Source: Zymobacter palmae
GTDB lineage: Bacteria; Pseudomonadota; Gammaproteobacteria; Pseudomonadales; Halomonadaceae
Direction of reading: 5' to 3'
DNA length: 64,000 nucleotides
Assembly (NCBI RefSeq): GCF_003610015.1
Contig: NZ_AP018933.1
Span: 620,001 to 684,000 of the forward strand
Shown: positions 31,489-41,944 of the stretch, piece after piece
Numbering within the stretch: position 1 is the stretch's first letter
Layout: each line of letters begins with the position of its first letter
Made by a program: the position numbers and the translations under genes
The notes under the pieces: generated by a model
What the model saw: only the letters and a program-made list of their open reading frames with translations
Database searches by the model: none
Told to the model about the DNA's origin: nothing

Positions 31489-31561
31489 TGCGCCAACCGT
31501 GTGGCTGGCGCAGGAAAAGAAAGAAAAAGGAAGATATGCACCCGCAGGCGAAACGCGGGTT
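31489..31561 (-). terminator. Tandem hairpins after the phospholipase gene
   Basis: On the minus strand, directly after the stop codon, ACCCGC/GCGGGT (31541-31561) forms one stem-loop. A second, TGCGCCA/TGGCGCA (31489-31512), follows after a T-rich stretch (CTTCCTTTTTCTTTC). Together they should end transcription. Confidence 0.65.
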
Positions 31562-31562
31562 T

Positions 31563-33332
31563 TTACAGGAATTCCGGGTTGAAACTCAGGCCGATGCCGA
31601 TCCGGTTCACGCGTTGATCGTAGTCCACCATGCTTTCGCCATAGCCGTTGTAGTACTGCAGGTAACCGTGGATTTTGTGCCACATCGGGAAGCTATAGTC
31701 GATCTGATGGCTGATCGTGCTCTGCATTGGGTTGCCGCGCAGCGTCCAAGTCACTTCCTGTTCATTGCGGCTGTAGCCCAGCGTGGCATCGGCATATCCG
31801 AGGTAGTGCTCAATGTTCGGGTTATCATCATCGTAACGGGACTCAGGCACTCGCCACCAAGGGCGCACCTTGAAGTGCCAGTTGCCGTTCCTAAAATGGC
31901 TTTCAAGGAAGATGCGGTTCCAGCTGCGCGATAGCTCGTCGGCGCGGCCGTTGGACTGGTGCACGAACCCGATATCGTTATGCGTATTCTTCCATCCCCA
32001 CAGTGTGTGCTTGCCATTGAGCGATAGGAATACGGTCGGTTCGTAGTTGGTCTCGCGGAACAGTGATGAGGCCTGGCGGTTGTAGGCCTGCCACCATGAG
32101 GTCTGTGTATAGGCACCGTATAGATCGCCGTCAATGCCAAACGGTGACGACCAGAGATGTGCCTTCAGGCTGATCTGGAATTTGTTTTCGGTGCTGTCGG
32201 GTGAGGCGTCTGAACCCAGTTGGTCGAAGTGTGCGCGGTTCATTGGCGCAGAGTTATAGCTGAGCGGTAGGATGTAGTTGCGTCGGTAGCTCGACAAAGC
32301 GAATGGGTTGGCGTCGTTGAGGCGCTCGAATACATTGCGATGGTCGTTCCAGCCAATAGTGGTTTCTTCGGCGGTTTGTTCGCTGAAGCTGCCACCTGCC
32401 GCCCCCGGCACCAAAGGGTTAAAGCTAAAACCAAGGCCGATGCGGTTAACGCGGCGGTTGTAGTCGATCAGCGTTTCGCCATAGCCGTGATAGTACTGTA
32501 CGTAGCCACGCACGCGGCCGAATAGCGGAAAGGCATAGTCCAGTTGTTGGCTGTAGCGGCCCTTGACGGGGTTAGCGCGCGTCAGCATGGATATTTCATG
32601 CCCTTGTGCGGTGGTATACATCACCGTGAAGTCGCCATACCCCAAGTATTTTTCTATATCAGGGTTGTCGTCTTTCATGTTCGGTTCAGGCAGGCGGTAC
32701 CATGGCATGAGGCTGAGTGTCCACGGCCCACGCTGCAGGATACTTTCGACGTACAGCCTGTTCCAGCTGCGCGATAGGTCGCCCCCACGGCCATTCGACT
32801 GGTGAATAAGACCGACGCGGTTGAACGTGTTAGTCCAGCCGTAGAGGTGGGTGTCGTTATCGAAGCGCAGGAACAGTTCCGGCTCGTAATTGGTCTCGCG
32901 GAACGGCGCGGAGTGCTTGTTGTAGGCCTGCCACAATGAATACTGGGTATATGCCAGAAACAGATCGCCATTATCGCCGAACATGTCTTCGGCAAGATTG
33001 ACCTTGAGGCTGATCTGGTACTTCAGCTCGTTATGATCGGGCGAGCCAGCGACGACTTCATTGAATTGGCGCTGATTCGGCAGATTGGTGTCATAAGCAA
33101 TCGGCAGAATGTAATTGCGGCGATAGGTTGATATCGCAAGCGGGTTGCTGTCCGCGGTGCGATCGTAGTAGCGGCGGAGGGCACTGGTGTCAGTTGCCTG
33201 CTGCTTGAGCGCGGCATCTTTCTGTATGTCGGCAGCACTCTGTGCGTGGGCGATCGTGGCACTGCCGGTTAGCAGGGCGGCAACGCTCGTCAGCAGTGTG
33301 AATGAGTGCTTGCGAAAAAGCAGTGAGGTCAT
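31563..33332 (-). CDS. Tandem (double-domain) outer-membrane phospholipase A
   Basis: The 589-residue protein has a signal peptide (about 1-30, cleavage near AHA-QS) and two complete OMPLA/PldA domains in a row: about 56-306 and about 335-589, joined by a Gly/Ser/Thr-rich linker. Each has the start motif YRRNYILP, an ETNYEPE/T-type strand, and the active-site block. In copy 1 His177, Ser179 and Asn191 (HQSNGR...SRSWNR) have the same spacing as the catalytic His142/Ser144/Asn156 of E. coli OMPLA; in copy 2 they are His458, Ser460 and Asn472. Normal PldA is one barrel of about 270 residues that is activated by calcium-dependent dimerisation. Two intact copies in one chain suggest a covalent dimer. 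The start at 33332 gives the signal peptide; upstream frame to 33464 is discarded. Confidence 0.9.
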   Translation of the reverse strand: MTSLLFRKHSFTLLTSVAALLTGSATIAHAQSAADIQKDAALKQQATDTSALRRYYDRTADSNPLAISTYRRNYILPIAYDTNLPNQRQFNEVVAGSPDHNELKYQISLKVNLAEDMFGDNGDLFLAYTQYSLWQAYNKHSAPFRETNYEPELFLRFDNDTHLYGWTNTFNRVGLIHQSNGRGGDLSRSWNRLYVESILQRGPWTLSLMPWYRLPEPNMKDDNPDIEKYLGYGDFTVMYTTAQGHEISMLTRANPVKGRYSQQLDYAFPLFGRVRGYVQYYHGYGETLIDYNRRVNRIGLGFSFNPLVPGAAGGSFSEQTAEETTIGWNDHRNVFERLNDANPFALSSYRRNYILPLSYNSAPMNRAHFDQLGSDASPDSTENKFQISLKAHLWSSPFGIDGDLYGAYTQTSWWQAYNRQASSLFRETNYEPTVFLSLNGKHTLWGWKNTHNDIGFVHQSNGRADELSRSWNRIFLESHFRNGNWHFKVRPWWRVPESRYDDDNPNIEHYLGYADATLGYSRNEQEVTWTLRGNPMQSTISHQIDYSFPMWHKIHGYLQYYNGYGESMVDYDQRVNRIGIGLSFNPEFL

Positions 33333-33622
33333 GCGATGACATCCAGATTTTTTGTCTCGGTGCGAGTAAGCTGATAGCAAGGGCGTAAAGAGGAATACGT
33401 CTCGTTTCGCTTTGTGCCGGCTACGCCACCCGCAGTGTATCAGTACCCATGGGGATGAGCGCACATCATTCCCGAAAAAAAAGCGTCATGCTGTGAATTG
33501 CTGTAACACTGTGTAGGGCCTGAAAGTGCGTCATGTGGCGACATGAAGCGGCCTTCCGCTCTCTTTCTTTGCCGCTGATAAGGTGAGGACTTCCATGATG
33601 AACAATACACAAGGACTGGATT

Positions 33623-34774
<1,152 letters not shown>

Positions 34775-34923
34775 GGCACCGTGCGTTCAGCGTGACGCGG
34801 TGGCGTATTGTGTGATGAGATAGAACACTATTGGAGCGGCGTTTCCCAGAAGGGGACGTCGCTCCAATGCTATGCTGGCAGACATTGCCATATCTACGCG
34901 GTTCATCAAGGGAGACACGTTAC

Positions 34924-37900
34924 ATGAAGCATGACCAACGGCTTGGCATGATGGCCTTGATCAGAATGATGCTCTATGTCGCGTGCATGGCGGTGCTATG
35001 CGGGCCTGCCTTGGCGCAAGAGGCTTCGCTTCCTGAGCGCAGCGAAGTGGCGCGCCAGTTGGCGGCGCTGGAGCGTGGTGATCAGACCGACCCCCAGTAT
35101 CAGCGCCAGCGTCAGGCGCTGGATACCACCCTGAAGGCGCTTGATCAGCTTGCCTCTATCCATCAGCAGGAAAGCGATCTTCGCGGTCGTATCACCAATG
35201 CACCTGCGCAGCAGCGCCGCTATCAGGATCAGCTGGCACAGATTGATCCCACTCTTATTCCCGATGAAGATCGGCTGGCGCACCTTTCCTTACCGCAGCT
35301 TCAGCAGACCATGAGCAGCGCACTGGAAAAGCTCAAGTCCTTGCAGGAACAGCTGGGCGACGTCAATCAGCGCGTGGCTACGGCCCAGACACTTCCCGAG
35401 CGGGCGCAGAGTGCCATTGGGCGGTTGCAGCGCGATGCCCAGCAGATGCGTAATCAGTTGCGTGGCGAAGAGGGCAGTTCGGCATTGCCCGTTGAGCGTA
35501 CAGCATTGGCAGTGCGTCTTCAGGCCGCCGATGCTGAAATCGCGTTGCACCGTACCGAGCTGGCCGACAGCACGGTGCTGCGCGATCTGGCGCAGCAAGA
35601 GCGCGCGCTGCTGACCAAGCAATTGGAGGCTCAGCAGCACTTGCTGTCTTGGTTGCAGCAGGTGATCGACCAGCAGCGTCGCGATCACTCCCGCCAGACC
35701 ATCGACAACATCAATGAAACCGTTGCTGGGCCGCTGCGGCAGGATCCACGCGTTAAGCAGGTGCTGGAGCATAACCAGAGTCTCAGCGATGCACTGCTGA
35801 AGACCACCGACCGTATCAACTCAATGGTCGGCGATGCTATTCGGGTGCGCAGTCAGTTGGATACGGCGCAGCAGGTGCAGGGCAATCTGGCCCGCCAGAT
35901 TGAGGCGATGCGCGGTAGCGTACTGCTGTCACGTATCTTGCGTCAGCAACGCCAAGTGCTGCCCGATGTGGATTCGCCCCGTCAGCTGACTAATGAAATA
36001 GCCGATCTGCGGCTTCAGCAGTTTAACGTTGAGCAGTCTCGCGAGTCGCTGACGCGTTTGGATGATTATGTGAATCAGTTGGTGGCCTCGCCGCCGTTGC
36101 TGGGCGATGCCACTAAGGAAAATGGGGCCAGCGATGACGCGCTGCGCGCTGTGTTGACTCCGCTCTATCAGTCGCAGCGTGACCTTCTGGATCAGCTGGA
36201 TCATGAATACGGTACGCTGCTGACGGCGTTGATTGATGTGCAGCTCAACCAGCAGTTGCTGATTTCCACCACGACCGATGTTCGCAATACGATCGAAGAA
36301 CAGCTGTTCTGGGTGGCGAGCGGTCGTCCGTTAGGCTGGGAGTGGTTCAGAACCCTACCGGGCAAGGCGTTGGATGAATTGAAGGACCCTGAATGGGCCC
36401 ATATGCTCAGCACGTTTTTGATTACGCCTTCGCCGTGGATATTTGCTGCGCTGCCGCTAGTGGTGCTGGTAACCGGGCTGTCGATTTTCCGGCGACGCAT
36501 ACGCGCTGCACTGCAGCGCTTGCAGGATGAAGTGGGCAAGCTGCGGCAGGATACGCAGCTGCATACGCCATGGGCCGTGCTGCTTGAATTGGTGTTGGAG
36601 GCCCGCGGGCCTATCGCACTGGCCTCCGTGGGAATGGGGCTTCGCCTTGCCGGTAGCAGTGGTGGTGTGCTGCTGGGGAAATCGCTGATCTATGTAGCGA
36701 TGTCGTGGGGCTATTTTGCTTGGGCACACCGTTTACTGGTCGATAACGGTGTGGCTGTGCGGCACTTCCACTGGCCGGAGCGCTATGTTGCCCAGCTGCG
36801 CCGCTGGATTGCGGCGTTAGGTGCTGTGCTGATGCCGACCATCTTTGTGGTGCGGATGACGCAAGGTTTTGACCTGCCGCTGGAAGATCAGCCTATTGCG
36901 CTGCTTGTGTTGATGGGGTGCTTTCTTGCGATGAGCTTCATTCTGCTGCGGCTGGTGTGGAGCCATGTGCCGCATGTGGGCGTGAAGCCGCTGCGGTTGG
37001 TGCTGGGCATCATCGTGGCGACCATCCCGCTGCTTCTGGTCGGGTTAATCATCTATGGCTATGGCTATACCGCCATTCGATTGTCGACGCGTTTCGTGAC
37101 CAGTCTCTACATCCTAGGAATGTGGGTGCTGGCAGAAGCCATTATCGTGCGTGGTCTGGCCGTGGCGGCCCGGCGTTTGGCCTATCGGCGTCTCGTTGAA
37201 CGGCGCAGAGCACTGCACCGCCAGCAGGCGGGTGATATCGCGGGGGCCGAGTCTGCAGCGGAAGTGCTGGAAGAGCCACCATTGGATATGGATCAGGTCA
37301 ACCATCAGTCGCTGCGCCTGTCTCGGCTGGCACTGCTATCGTTCTTCCTTGTTGTGCTATACGTCGTCTGGGCCAACCTGCTCAACGTGCTGTCGTATCT
37401 TGATTCGGTGACAGTATGGGATGTCCGTGATGGCAACCAGACCGTCACGCATGTCACGGTGATTGGCTTGATCATGGCGCTGATGGCATTGCCGATTGCC
37501 ATTACGCTGTCGCGCAACCTGCCTGGGCTGCTCGAAGTGACGGTACTGTCGCGCATGCGGCTGAAGGCGGGCAACGCTTACGCGATCACTTCGGTGCTCT
37601 CTTATACCATCATGGGGGTAGGGATCGTGGCGGCACTGGGGCTGCTCGGGCTGTCGTGGTCGAAACTGCAATGGCTGCTGACCGCTCTGGGGGTCGGGTT
37701 GGGATTTGGGTTGCAGGAAATCTTCGCCAACTTCATTTCGGGTTTGATCATCCTGTTCGAGCGCCCGATTCGCATCGGTGACACCATCACGCTTAACGAT
37801 CTGCATGGCAAGGTCACGCGTATCCGCATTCGCGCCACGACTGTAATGGACTTCGACCATAAAGAGATCATCATCCCGAACAAGACCTTTGTCACCGACC

Positions 37901-38289
37901 GCCTGATCAACTGGTCGCTGTCGGACAGCGTCACGCGCGTGGTGCTGACCTTCGGTGTGGCGCATGGCAGCAATCTGGATGAGGCACGCCGCCTGATGGT
38001 TCAGGCCATCAAGGAGGTGCCGATGATCCTTGAAGAACCGGCTCCCGAAATCTTCTGCATGGACTACACTCCCGATGCCTTCAATTTCGAAGTGCGTGTG
38101 TATGTGAATGATGTTGCACACCGGCTGGCAACGCGTGATGCGCTGAACCGCGGCGTGGATCGACTGTTCCGCGAGGCCGGGATTCAGATCGCTTACCGCC
38201 AGATGGATGTGTGGCTGCACAACAAGGATGGGGACGCCAAGCTGGTCGATCAGCGCAAGGCCGCCTTGTTCAATGATGATAAGAAATAA
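34924..38289 (+). CDS. mscK: Mechanosensitive channel, MscK/KefA type
   Basis: The 1121-residue protein has a signal peptide (cleavage near ALAQ-EA, about residue 32), a long periplasmic helical domain of about 450 residues, around 11 membrane helices from about residue 500 onward, and a C-terminal MscS core: pore helix with GLGFGLQEIFANFISGLIILFERP and beta domain with VTRIRIRATTVMDFDHKEIIIPN. Length and layout fit MscK/KefA. It opens under membrane tension to release ions at hypo-osmotic shock; E. coli MscK is also potassium-sensitive. ATG 34924 has an AAGGGAG site about 8 nt upstream. An unknown gene follows 14 nt later. Confidence 0.93.
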   Translation: MKHDQRLGMMALIRMMLYVACMAVLCGPALAQEASLPERSEVARQLAALERGDQTDPQYQRQRQALDTTLKALDQLASIHQQESDLRGRITNAPAQQRRYQDQLAQIDPTLIPDEDRLAHLSLPQLQQTMSSALEKLKSLQEQLGDVNQRVATAQTLPERAQSAIGRLQRDAQQMRNQLRGEEGSSALPVERTALAVRLQAADAEIALHRTELADSTVLRDLAQQERALLTKQLEAQQHLLSWLQQVIDQQRRDHSRQTIDNINETVAGPLRQDPRVKQVLEHNQSLSDALLKTTDRINSMVGDAIRVRSQLDTAQQVQGNLARQIEAMRGSVLLSRILRQQRQVLPDVDSPRQLTNEIADLRLQQFNVEQSRESLTRLDDYVNQLVASPPLLGDATKENGASDDALRAVLTPLYQSQRDLLDQLDHEYGTLLTALIDVQLNQQLLISTTTDVRNTIEEQLFWVASGRPLGWEWFRTLPGKALDELKDPEWAHMLSTFLITPSPWIFAALPLVVLVTGLSIFRRRIRAALQRLQDEVGKLRQDTQLHTPWAVLLELVLEARGPIALASVGMGLRLAGSSGGVLLGKSLIYVAMSWGYFAWAHRLLVDNGVAVRHFHWPERYVAQLRRWIAALGAVLMPTIFVVRMTQGFDLPLEDQPIALLVLMGCFLAMSFILLRLVWSHVPHVGVKPLRLVLGIIVATIPLLLVGLIIYGYGYTAIRLSTRFVTSLYILGMWVLAEAIIVRGLAVAARRLAYRRLVERRRALHRQQAGDIAGAESAAEVLEEPPLDMDQVNHQSLRLSRLALLSFFLVVLYVVWANLLNVLSYLDSVTVWDVRDGNQTVTHVTVIGLIMALMALPIAITLSRNLPGLLEVTVLSRMRLKAGNAYAITSVLSYTIMGVGIVAALGLLGLSWSKLQWLLTALGVGLGFGLQEIFANFISGLIILFERPIRIGDTITLNDLHGKVTRIRIRATTVMDFDHKEIIIPNKTFVTDRLINWSLSDSVTRVVLTFGVAHGSNLDEARRLMVQAIKEVPMILEEPAPEIFCMDYTPDAFNFEVRVYVNDVAHRLATRDALNRGVDRLFREAGIQIAYRQMDVWLHNKDGDAKLVDQRKAALFNDDKK

Positions 38290-38303
38290 GAGGAGCAAGG
38301 GAG

Positions 38304-38849
38304 ATGAAAGGGCTTGATGAGTTTCTGCTTGGGACATGTCGGCTGGCTGTGCAGCACATCCTCAACTACAGCACATTTCGTCAGTTGCGGCTGAATGAAA
38401 GTGGCTGGGCGCCCATGTATGGGCGTCATTCGCGCTTTCTGGAGACGCTGCTTCATCCTGAAGAGGTACTGATCTTTAAGGGCTACTCGCGCGCGTTATA
38501 TGAGCAACTAATGGCCAACGAGCCGGGTGTCAAAGTGGCGCGCTATCGTGAGCATATTGTGCCCATGGGCTATTTGATCGATCAGATCGAAACCTTTTTG
38601 CTTGATGAAGAAAACCCAATGGCGCCTGAAGAGGCGGCCAGGGTGATGTGCCGCAACCTCGGCATTGCCTATATCACCGTGGATGAAGCCCGGTATCTGG
38701 ATCATGAGTGCAAGTTGAAAATATGTATGCCTGATGAGTGGTGCCTTAAAGCCGGTGACCCCATTGAGCGCTTGAGAAAAGGCAATATAGAGCTGGTAGA
38801 TAAGGACGGTAATGCGGTGACAACGCTGAAAATGAGCTTTGATTACTAG
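38304..38849 (+). CDS. Uncharacterised protein coupled to mscK
   Basis: The 181-residue soluble protein has no signal peptide or membrane helix and I do not recognise its family. It is acidic with several Cys residues (C12, and others near 116, 137, 141 and 147), a central region with IDQIETFLLDEENPM and a C-terminal beta-rich part ending in TTLKMSFDY. GGAG-type sites (AGGAGCAAGGGAG) precede the ATG, only 14 nt after mscK, so co-expression is likely. A strong terminator follows at 38970. A role linked to osmotic release is possible but not shown. Confidence 0.75.
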   Translation: MKGLDEFLLGTCRLAVQHILNYSTFRQLRLNESGWAPMYGRHSRFLETLLHPEEVLIFKGYSRALYEQLMANEPGVKVARYREHIVPMGYLIDQIETFLLDEENPMAPEEAARVMCRNLGIAYITVDEARYLDHECKLKICMPDEWCLKAGDPIERLRKGNIELVDKDGNAVTTLKMSFDY

Positions 38850-38969
38850 TAATGTATTGGACGCTCAATGGATATAAGTGCCAGCGGCCTGTTTATGAAT
38901 TAGATCTGTGGATGGCGGCACGATAGAGGCTAGCGTGCCTTGTCATGCCGTTGGTGATGGCGTATCACG

Positions 38970-39006
38970 AAACCACTATTGATTATATCAATAGTGGTTT
39001 TTCTTA
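38970..39006 (+). terminator. Rho-independent terminator after the mscK operon
   Basis: A perfect 13-bp stem (AAACCACTATTGA / TCAATAGTGGTTT) with a 5-nt loop, followed by TTCTTATAATT. Confidence 0.9.
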
Positions 39007-39149
39007 TAATTAATCAGGGGGCATTCCTCTTCTTTTAAAAAGTTTCTAAAAGAAAATAATACAAAATCGCTCATATATTCCCTGCACCTATAGTCAGGTG
39101 GTATTCTTTTTTGTTCAACACAAATCTAAACAAAAAAGGTACGGTATTC

Positions 39150-40331
39150 ATGACAACGGCCCCTTCATCACGTCTTCCCTTCCGCGCCGACGTTGTCGGC
39201 AGTTACCTGCGTCCGGCCTATCTGCACGAAGCACGTGCACGCTTTGCCAACGGTGAGATCAGCGCTGAAGCGTTGACAGCCGCCGAAGACAAGGCCATCA
39301 CCGAGCTGGTGGCACAGCAGAAGAACGTGGGTCTTCAGGTCATCACCGACGGTGAGTTCCGTCGCAGCTGGTGGCACCTCGATTTCATGTGGGCACTGAA
39401 CGGCGTCGAAAAAGCCGATGTCAGCAAAGGCTACGTGTTCGAAGGTGAAGAAACGCGCGCTGAAACGGCACGTCTGTCCGGTAAAATTTCCGGTGACAAC
39501 CATGCGTTTATCGAGCATTTCAAGTTCCTGTTGCAGTTCGCTGAACCGGGTATCACACCGCGTCTGACCGTGCCGTCTCCGGCACAGTTCTTGGCGGAGT
39601 TGCAGCGTCCGGAAAACAAACCGGCGACGGATGCAATCTATCCGTCCGAGCAAGCGTTGCTGGACGACATCGCTGCCGCTTATCGTACGTTTATCGCTGA
39701 ACTGTACGCTGCGGGCTGTCGCAATCTGCAGCTGGACGATTGCACGTGGGGCATGTTGGTCGATCCTAAGTTCGCAGGTGCTGGTGGTGCGGATACGCCG
39801 AACTCTACGGCGTCCTGTGGTTGCGGTCAGCATGGCAGCACGCCGGCAGTATCCGGCAAGGTGCAGACGTTGGCCGAGTTGTACCTGTCGGTGAACAATG
39901 CCGCCATTGAAGGTGCCCCGGAGGACATGGTGCTGACGACGCACGTCTGCCGCGGCAATTATCATTCGTCATGGGCCGCTAGTGGTGGTTATCAGCCGGT
40001 GGCCGATGTGCTGTTCGGCCGTGAAAACGTTGCCGCTTATTACCTTGAGTTCGACACCGAGCGCTCTGGTGATTTCTCACCGCTGGCGAAGGTTTCCGGT
40101 GACAAACAGGTGGTACTGGGGCTGGTATCGTCCAAATTTGGCGAACTGGAAGATAAGCAAGCGGTGATCGCGCGCATCAAGGAAGCGACTCAGTATCTGC
40201 CGCTGGAACGTCTGTGCTTGAGCACTCAGTGTGGTTTTGCATCTACCGAAGAAGGCAACATCATCACCGAAGCCCAGCAGTGGGCGAAGATTGCGTTGAT
40301 CAAAGAGATCGCGGACGAAGTGTGGGCCTAA
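39150..40331 (+). CDS. Cobalamin-independent methionine synthase II family protein (MetE C-terminal/YxjG-like)
   Basis: The 393-residue cytoplasmic enzyme corresponds to the catalytic C-terminal half of MetE. The start block FRADVVGSYLRP, the segment QVITDGEFRRSWWHLDF, QLDDCTWGML and the zinc-ligand regions HVCRGNYHS and LSTQCGFAS (His, Cys and Cys ligands) are all present. Such short proteins (YxjG/YxjH type) transfer methyl groups to homocysteine or related thiols, and the methyl donor is often unclear. AAAGGT precedes ATG 39150. A promoter-like A/T-rich region lies at 39010-39110. No other methionine gene is next to it, but a methionine ABC transporter operon lies at 58-62 kb. Confidence 0.9.
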   Translation: MTTAPSSRLPFRADVVGSYLRPAYLHEARARFANGEISAEALTAAEDKAITELVAQQKNVGLQVITDGEFRRSWWHLDFMWALNGVEKADVSKGYVFEGEETRAETARLSGKISGDNHAFIEHFKFLLQFAEPGITPRLTVPSPAQFLAELQRPENKPATDAIYPSEQALLDDIAAAYRTFIAELYAAGCRNLQLDDCTWGMLVDPKFAGAGGADTPNSTASCGCGQHGSTPAVSGKVQTLAELYLSVNNAAIEGAPEDMVLTTHVCRGNYHSSWAASGGYQPVADVLFGRENVAAYYLEFDTERSGDFSPLAKVSGDKQVVLGLVSSKFGELEDKQAVIARIKEATQYLPLERLCLSTQCGFASTEEGNIITEAQQWAKIALIKEIADEVWA

Positions 40332-40422
40332 GCGATCGCGCTATCGGCATGTTCTTTTCGGCTAGGCATTGGTGGCATCTGATGACCTGTGTCTGAAAAT
40401 GATGGCGTGCATCTCACCAATG

Positions 40423-40457
40423 AAAGCGCCGAGGATGGTCGTCCTCGGCGCTTTTTC
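40423..40457 (+). terminator. Terminator between convergent genes
   Basis: AAAGCGCCGAGGA pairs with TCCTCGGCGCTTT, followed by TTCT. It serves the methyltransferase gene and perhaps the convergent class-III PLP gene. Confidence 0.9.
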
Positions 40458-40512
40458 TATAAGCAAACGTTCTTCCTTCTATCGGCGAGCATTTTTTTAT
40501 AACGAAAAAAGC

Positions 40513-41853
40513 TCACGCGAGCAGGCGGGCGAGGCTTCTGTCCAAGGCGCCGACCAGCCATTCGATATCGTCAGCCTGGAAGGCCAGCGGGGGACGCAGC
40601 TTGAGTACGTTGCCGTAGGGACCGGCCACTGAAGTCAGTACACGCTCCTCTCGCAGCGCCTCAATCAGGTTTAGGGCCAATGTCTTGTCGGGGGTCTTGC
40701 TGGCGCGATCGCTCACCAGTTCAAAGCCAATGAACAGCCCTGCACCGCGTACATCGCCCACACAGTCGTACTTATCTTGCAGCGTTTGCAGGGCGGCCAG
40801 CAATTCCGTGCCGACCGTCAGGCTGTGTTCCTGCAATCCCTCTTGCTGAATCACGTTGAGGACGGCCTGTGCTGCTGCCATGGCGACAGGGTTGCCGCCG
40901 AACGTATTGAAGTAGGGAATCTGATCACTGAACGAGGCCAGTACCTCATGTCGCGCTAGCAGTCCCGATACCGGGATGCCATTGCCCATCGGTTTGCCGG
41001 TCGTGACGATATCGGGTACTACGCCGTGGCGACCGAAGCCCCAAAACGATTCCCCCGTACGGGCGAAGCCGGGCTGTACTTCATCCGCGATGAAGATGCC
41101 GCCGTTAGCGTGCACGACCTCAACCGCTTTCTGTAGGAAACCGCGCGGGTAGGGCAGCACGCCGTCGGATGAAAAGATCGAATCGGCCAGAAAACCGGCG
41201 AAGGTAATGCCGTGCGCGGCCATATCGTCGATTTGCTGCTGAATCTCGTGAGCGAACCACTCCCCCAGATCGGGTGCATCGACGCGATAGTGATCAGGCG
41301 GCATGACGAGGCGGGTGGTCGGGGCTAACGGTTGACCACTGCCGAGTGCCGGTGAGGCACCCGACGTCAGATCGCTGGTGCCGTGATAGGCCTCCTTGGT
41401 CACGATGATGCCCGTACCGCCGCTGTGGGCGCGGGCCACACGGATGGCAAGATCGTTAGCTTCTGAGCCGGTGCACATGTACATCGCACGGTCGATTTCA
41501 GCGGGAAGTGTGCCCAGCAACGCGTCGCTGTAGTCGAGGATGCGTTCATGCAGATAGCGCGTATGTGTATTGAGCTGGCCCATCTGGGAGCAGACAGCAT
41601 CAATGACGGCAGGGTGGCAGTGGCCGATACTGGCCACGTTGTTGTAGACGTCGAGGTACTGGTGGCCGTCGGCATCCCACAGGTATTGCCCCTTGCCTTT
41701 CACCAGATGCACCGGGGTGCGATAGAACAGCCGATAAGCACCGCCTAACACCTGGCCGCGTTTATCGGTCAGCGCTCGAATGTCAGGGCTGAGTGCATTG
41801 GCATGTTCAGCGCGAAAACTGTTGGTATCCATGATGGTGGAGCGCGTTTTCAT
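40513..41853 (-). CDS. Class-III PLP enzyme, ethanolamine-phosphate phospho-lyase-like
   Basis: The 446-residue enzyme has fold-type I aminotransferase class-III features: YLDVYNNVASIGHCHP (67-81), CTGSEANDLAIRVARAH (127-142), ADEVQPGFARTG (256-267) and the PLP lysine Lys287 in TTGKPMGNGIP. The NNVA-x-x-GHCHP and NTHTRYLHE signatures are those of the AGXT2L1/AGXT2L2 (ETNPPL/PHYKPL) subgroup, which eliminates phosphate and ammonia from phosphoethanolamine or phosphohydroxylysine, rather than transaminating. The start at 41853 is supported by CGAGGTGA directly upstream. It is followed upstream by an ethanolamine-type permease, and an APH-fold kinase diverges beyond that, which supports a phospho-amino-alcohol substrate. 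Ordinary omega-transaminase activity is the alternative. Confidence 0.82.
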   Translation of the reverse strand: MKTRSTIMDTNSFRAEHANALSPDIRALTDKRGQVLGGAYRLFYRTPVHLVKGKGQYLWDADGHQYLDVYNNVASIGHCHPAVIDAVCSQMGQLNTHTRYLHERILDYSDALLGTLPAEIDRAMYMCTGSEANDLAIRVARAHSGGTGIIVTKEAYHGTSDLTSGASPALGSGQPLAPTTRLVMPPDHYRVDAPDLGEWFAHEIQQQIDDMAAHGITFAGFLADSIFSSDGVLPYPRGFLQKAVEVVHANGGIFIADEVQPGFARTGESFWGFGRHGVVPDIVTTGKPMGNGIPVSGLLARHEVLASFSDQIPYFNTFGGNPVAMAAAQAVLNVIQQEGLQEHSLTVGTELLAALQTLQDKYDCVGDVRGAGLFIGFELVSDRASKTPDKTLALNLIEALREERVLTSVAGPYGNVLKLRPPLAFQADDIEWLVGALDRSLARLLA

Positions 41854-41944
41854 GAGTCACCTCGTTGAGGGCGTGAAGATCGAGAAATGAAGCCATAAAA
41901 CGTAAAGAGAGCAACCCGGGGAAGTGGTTCTGACGACGGCGGTG

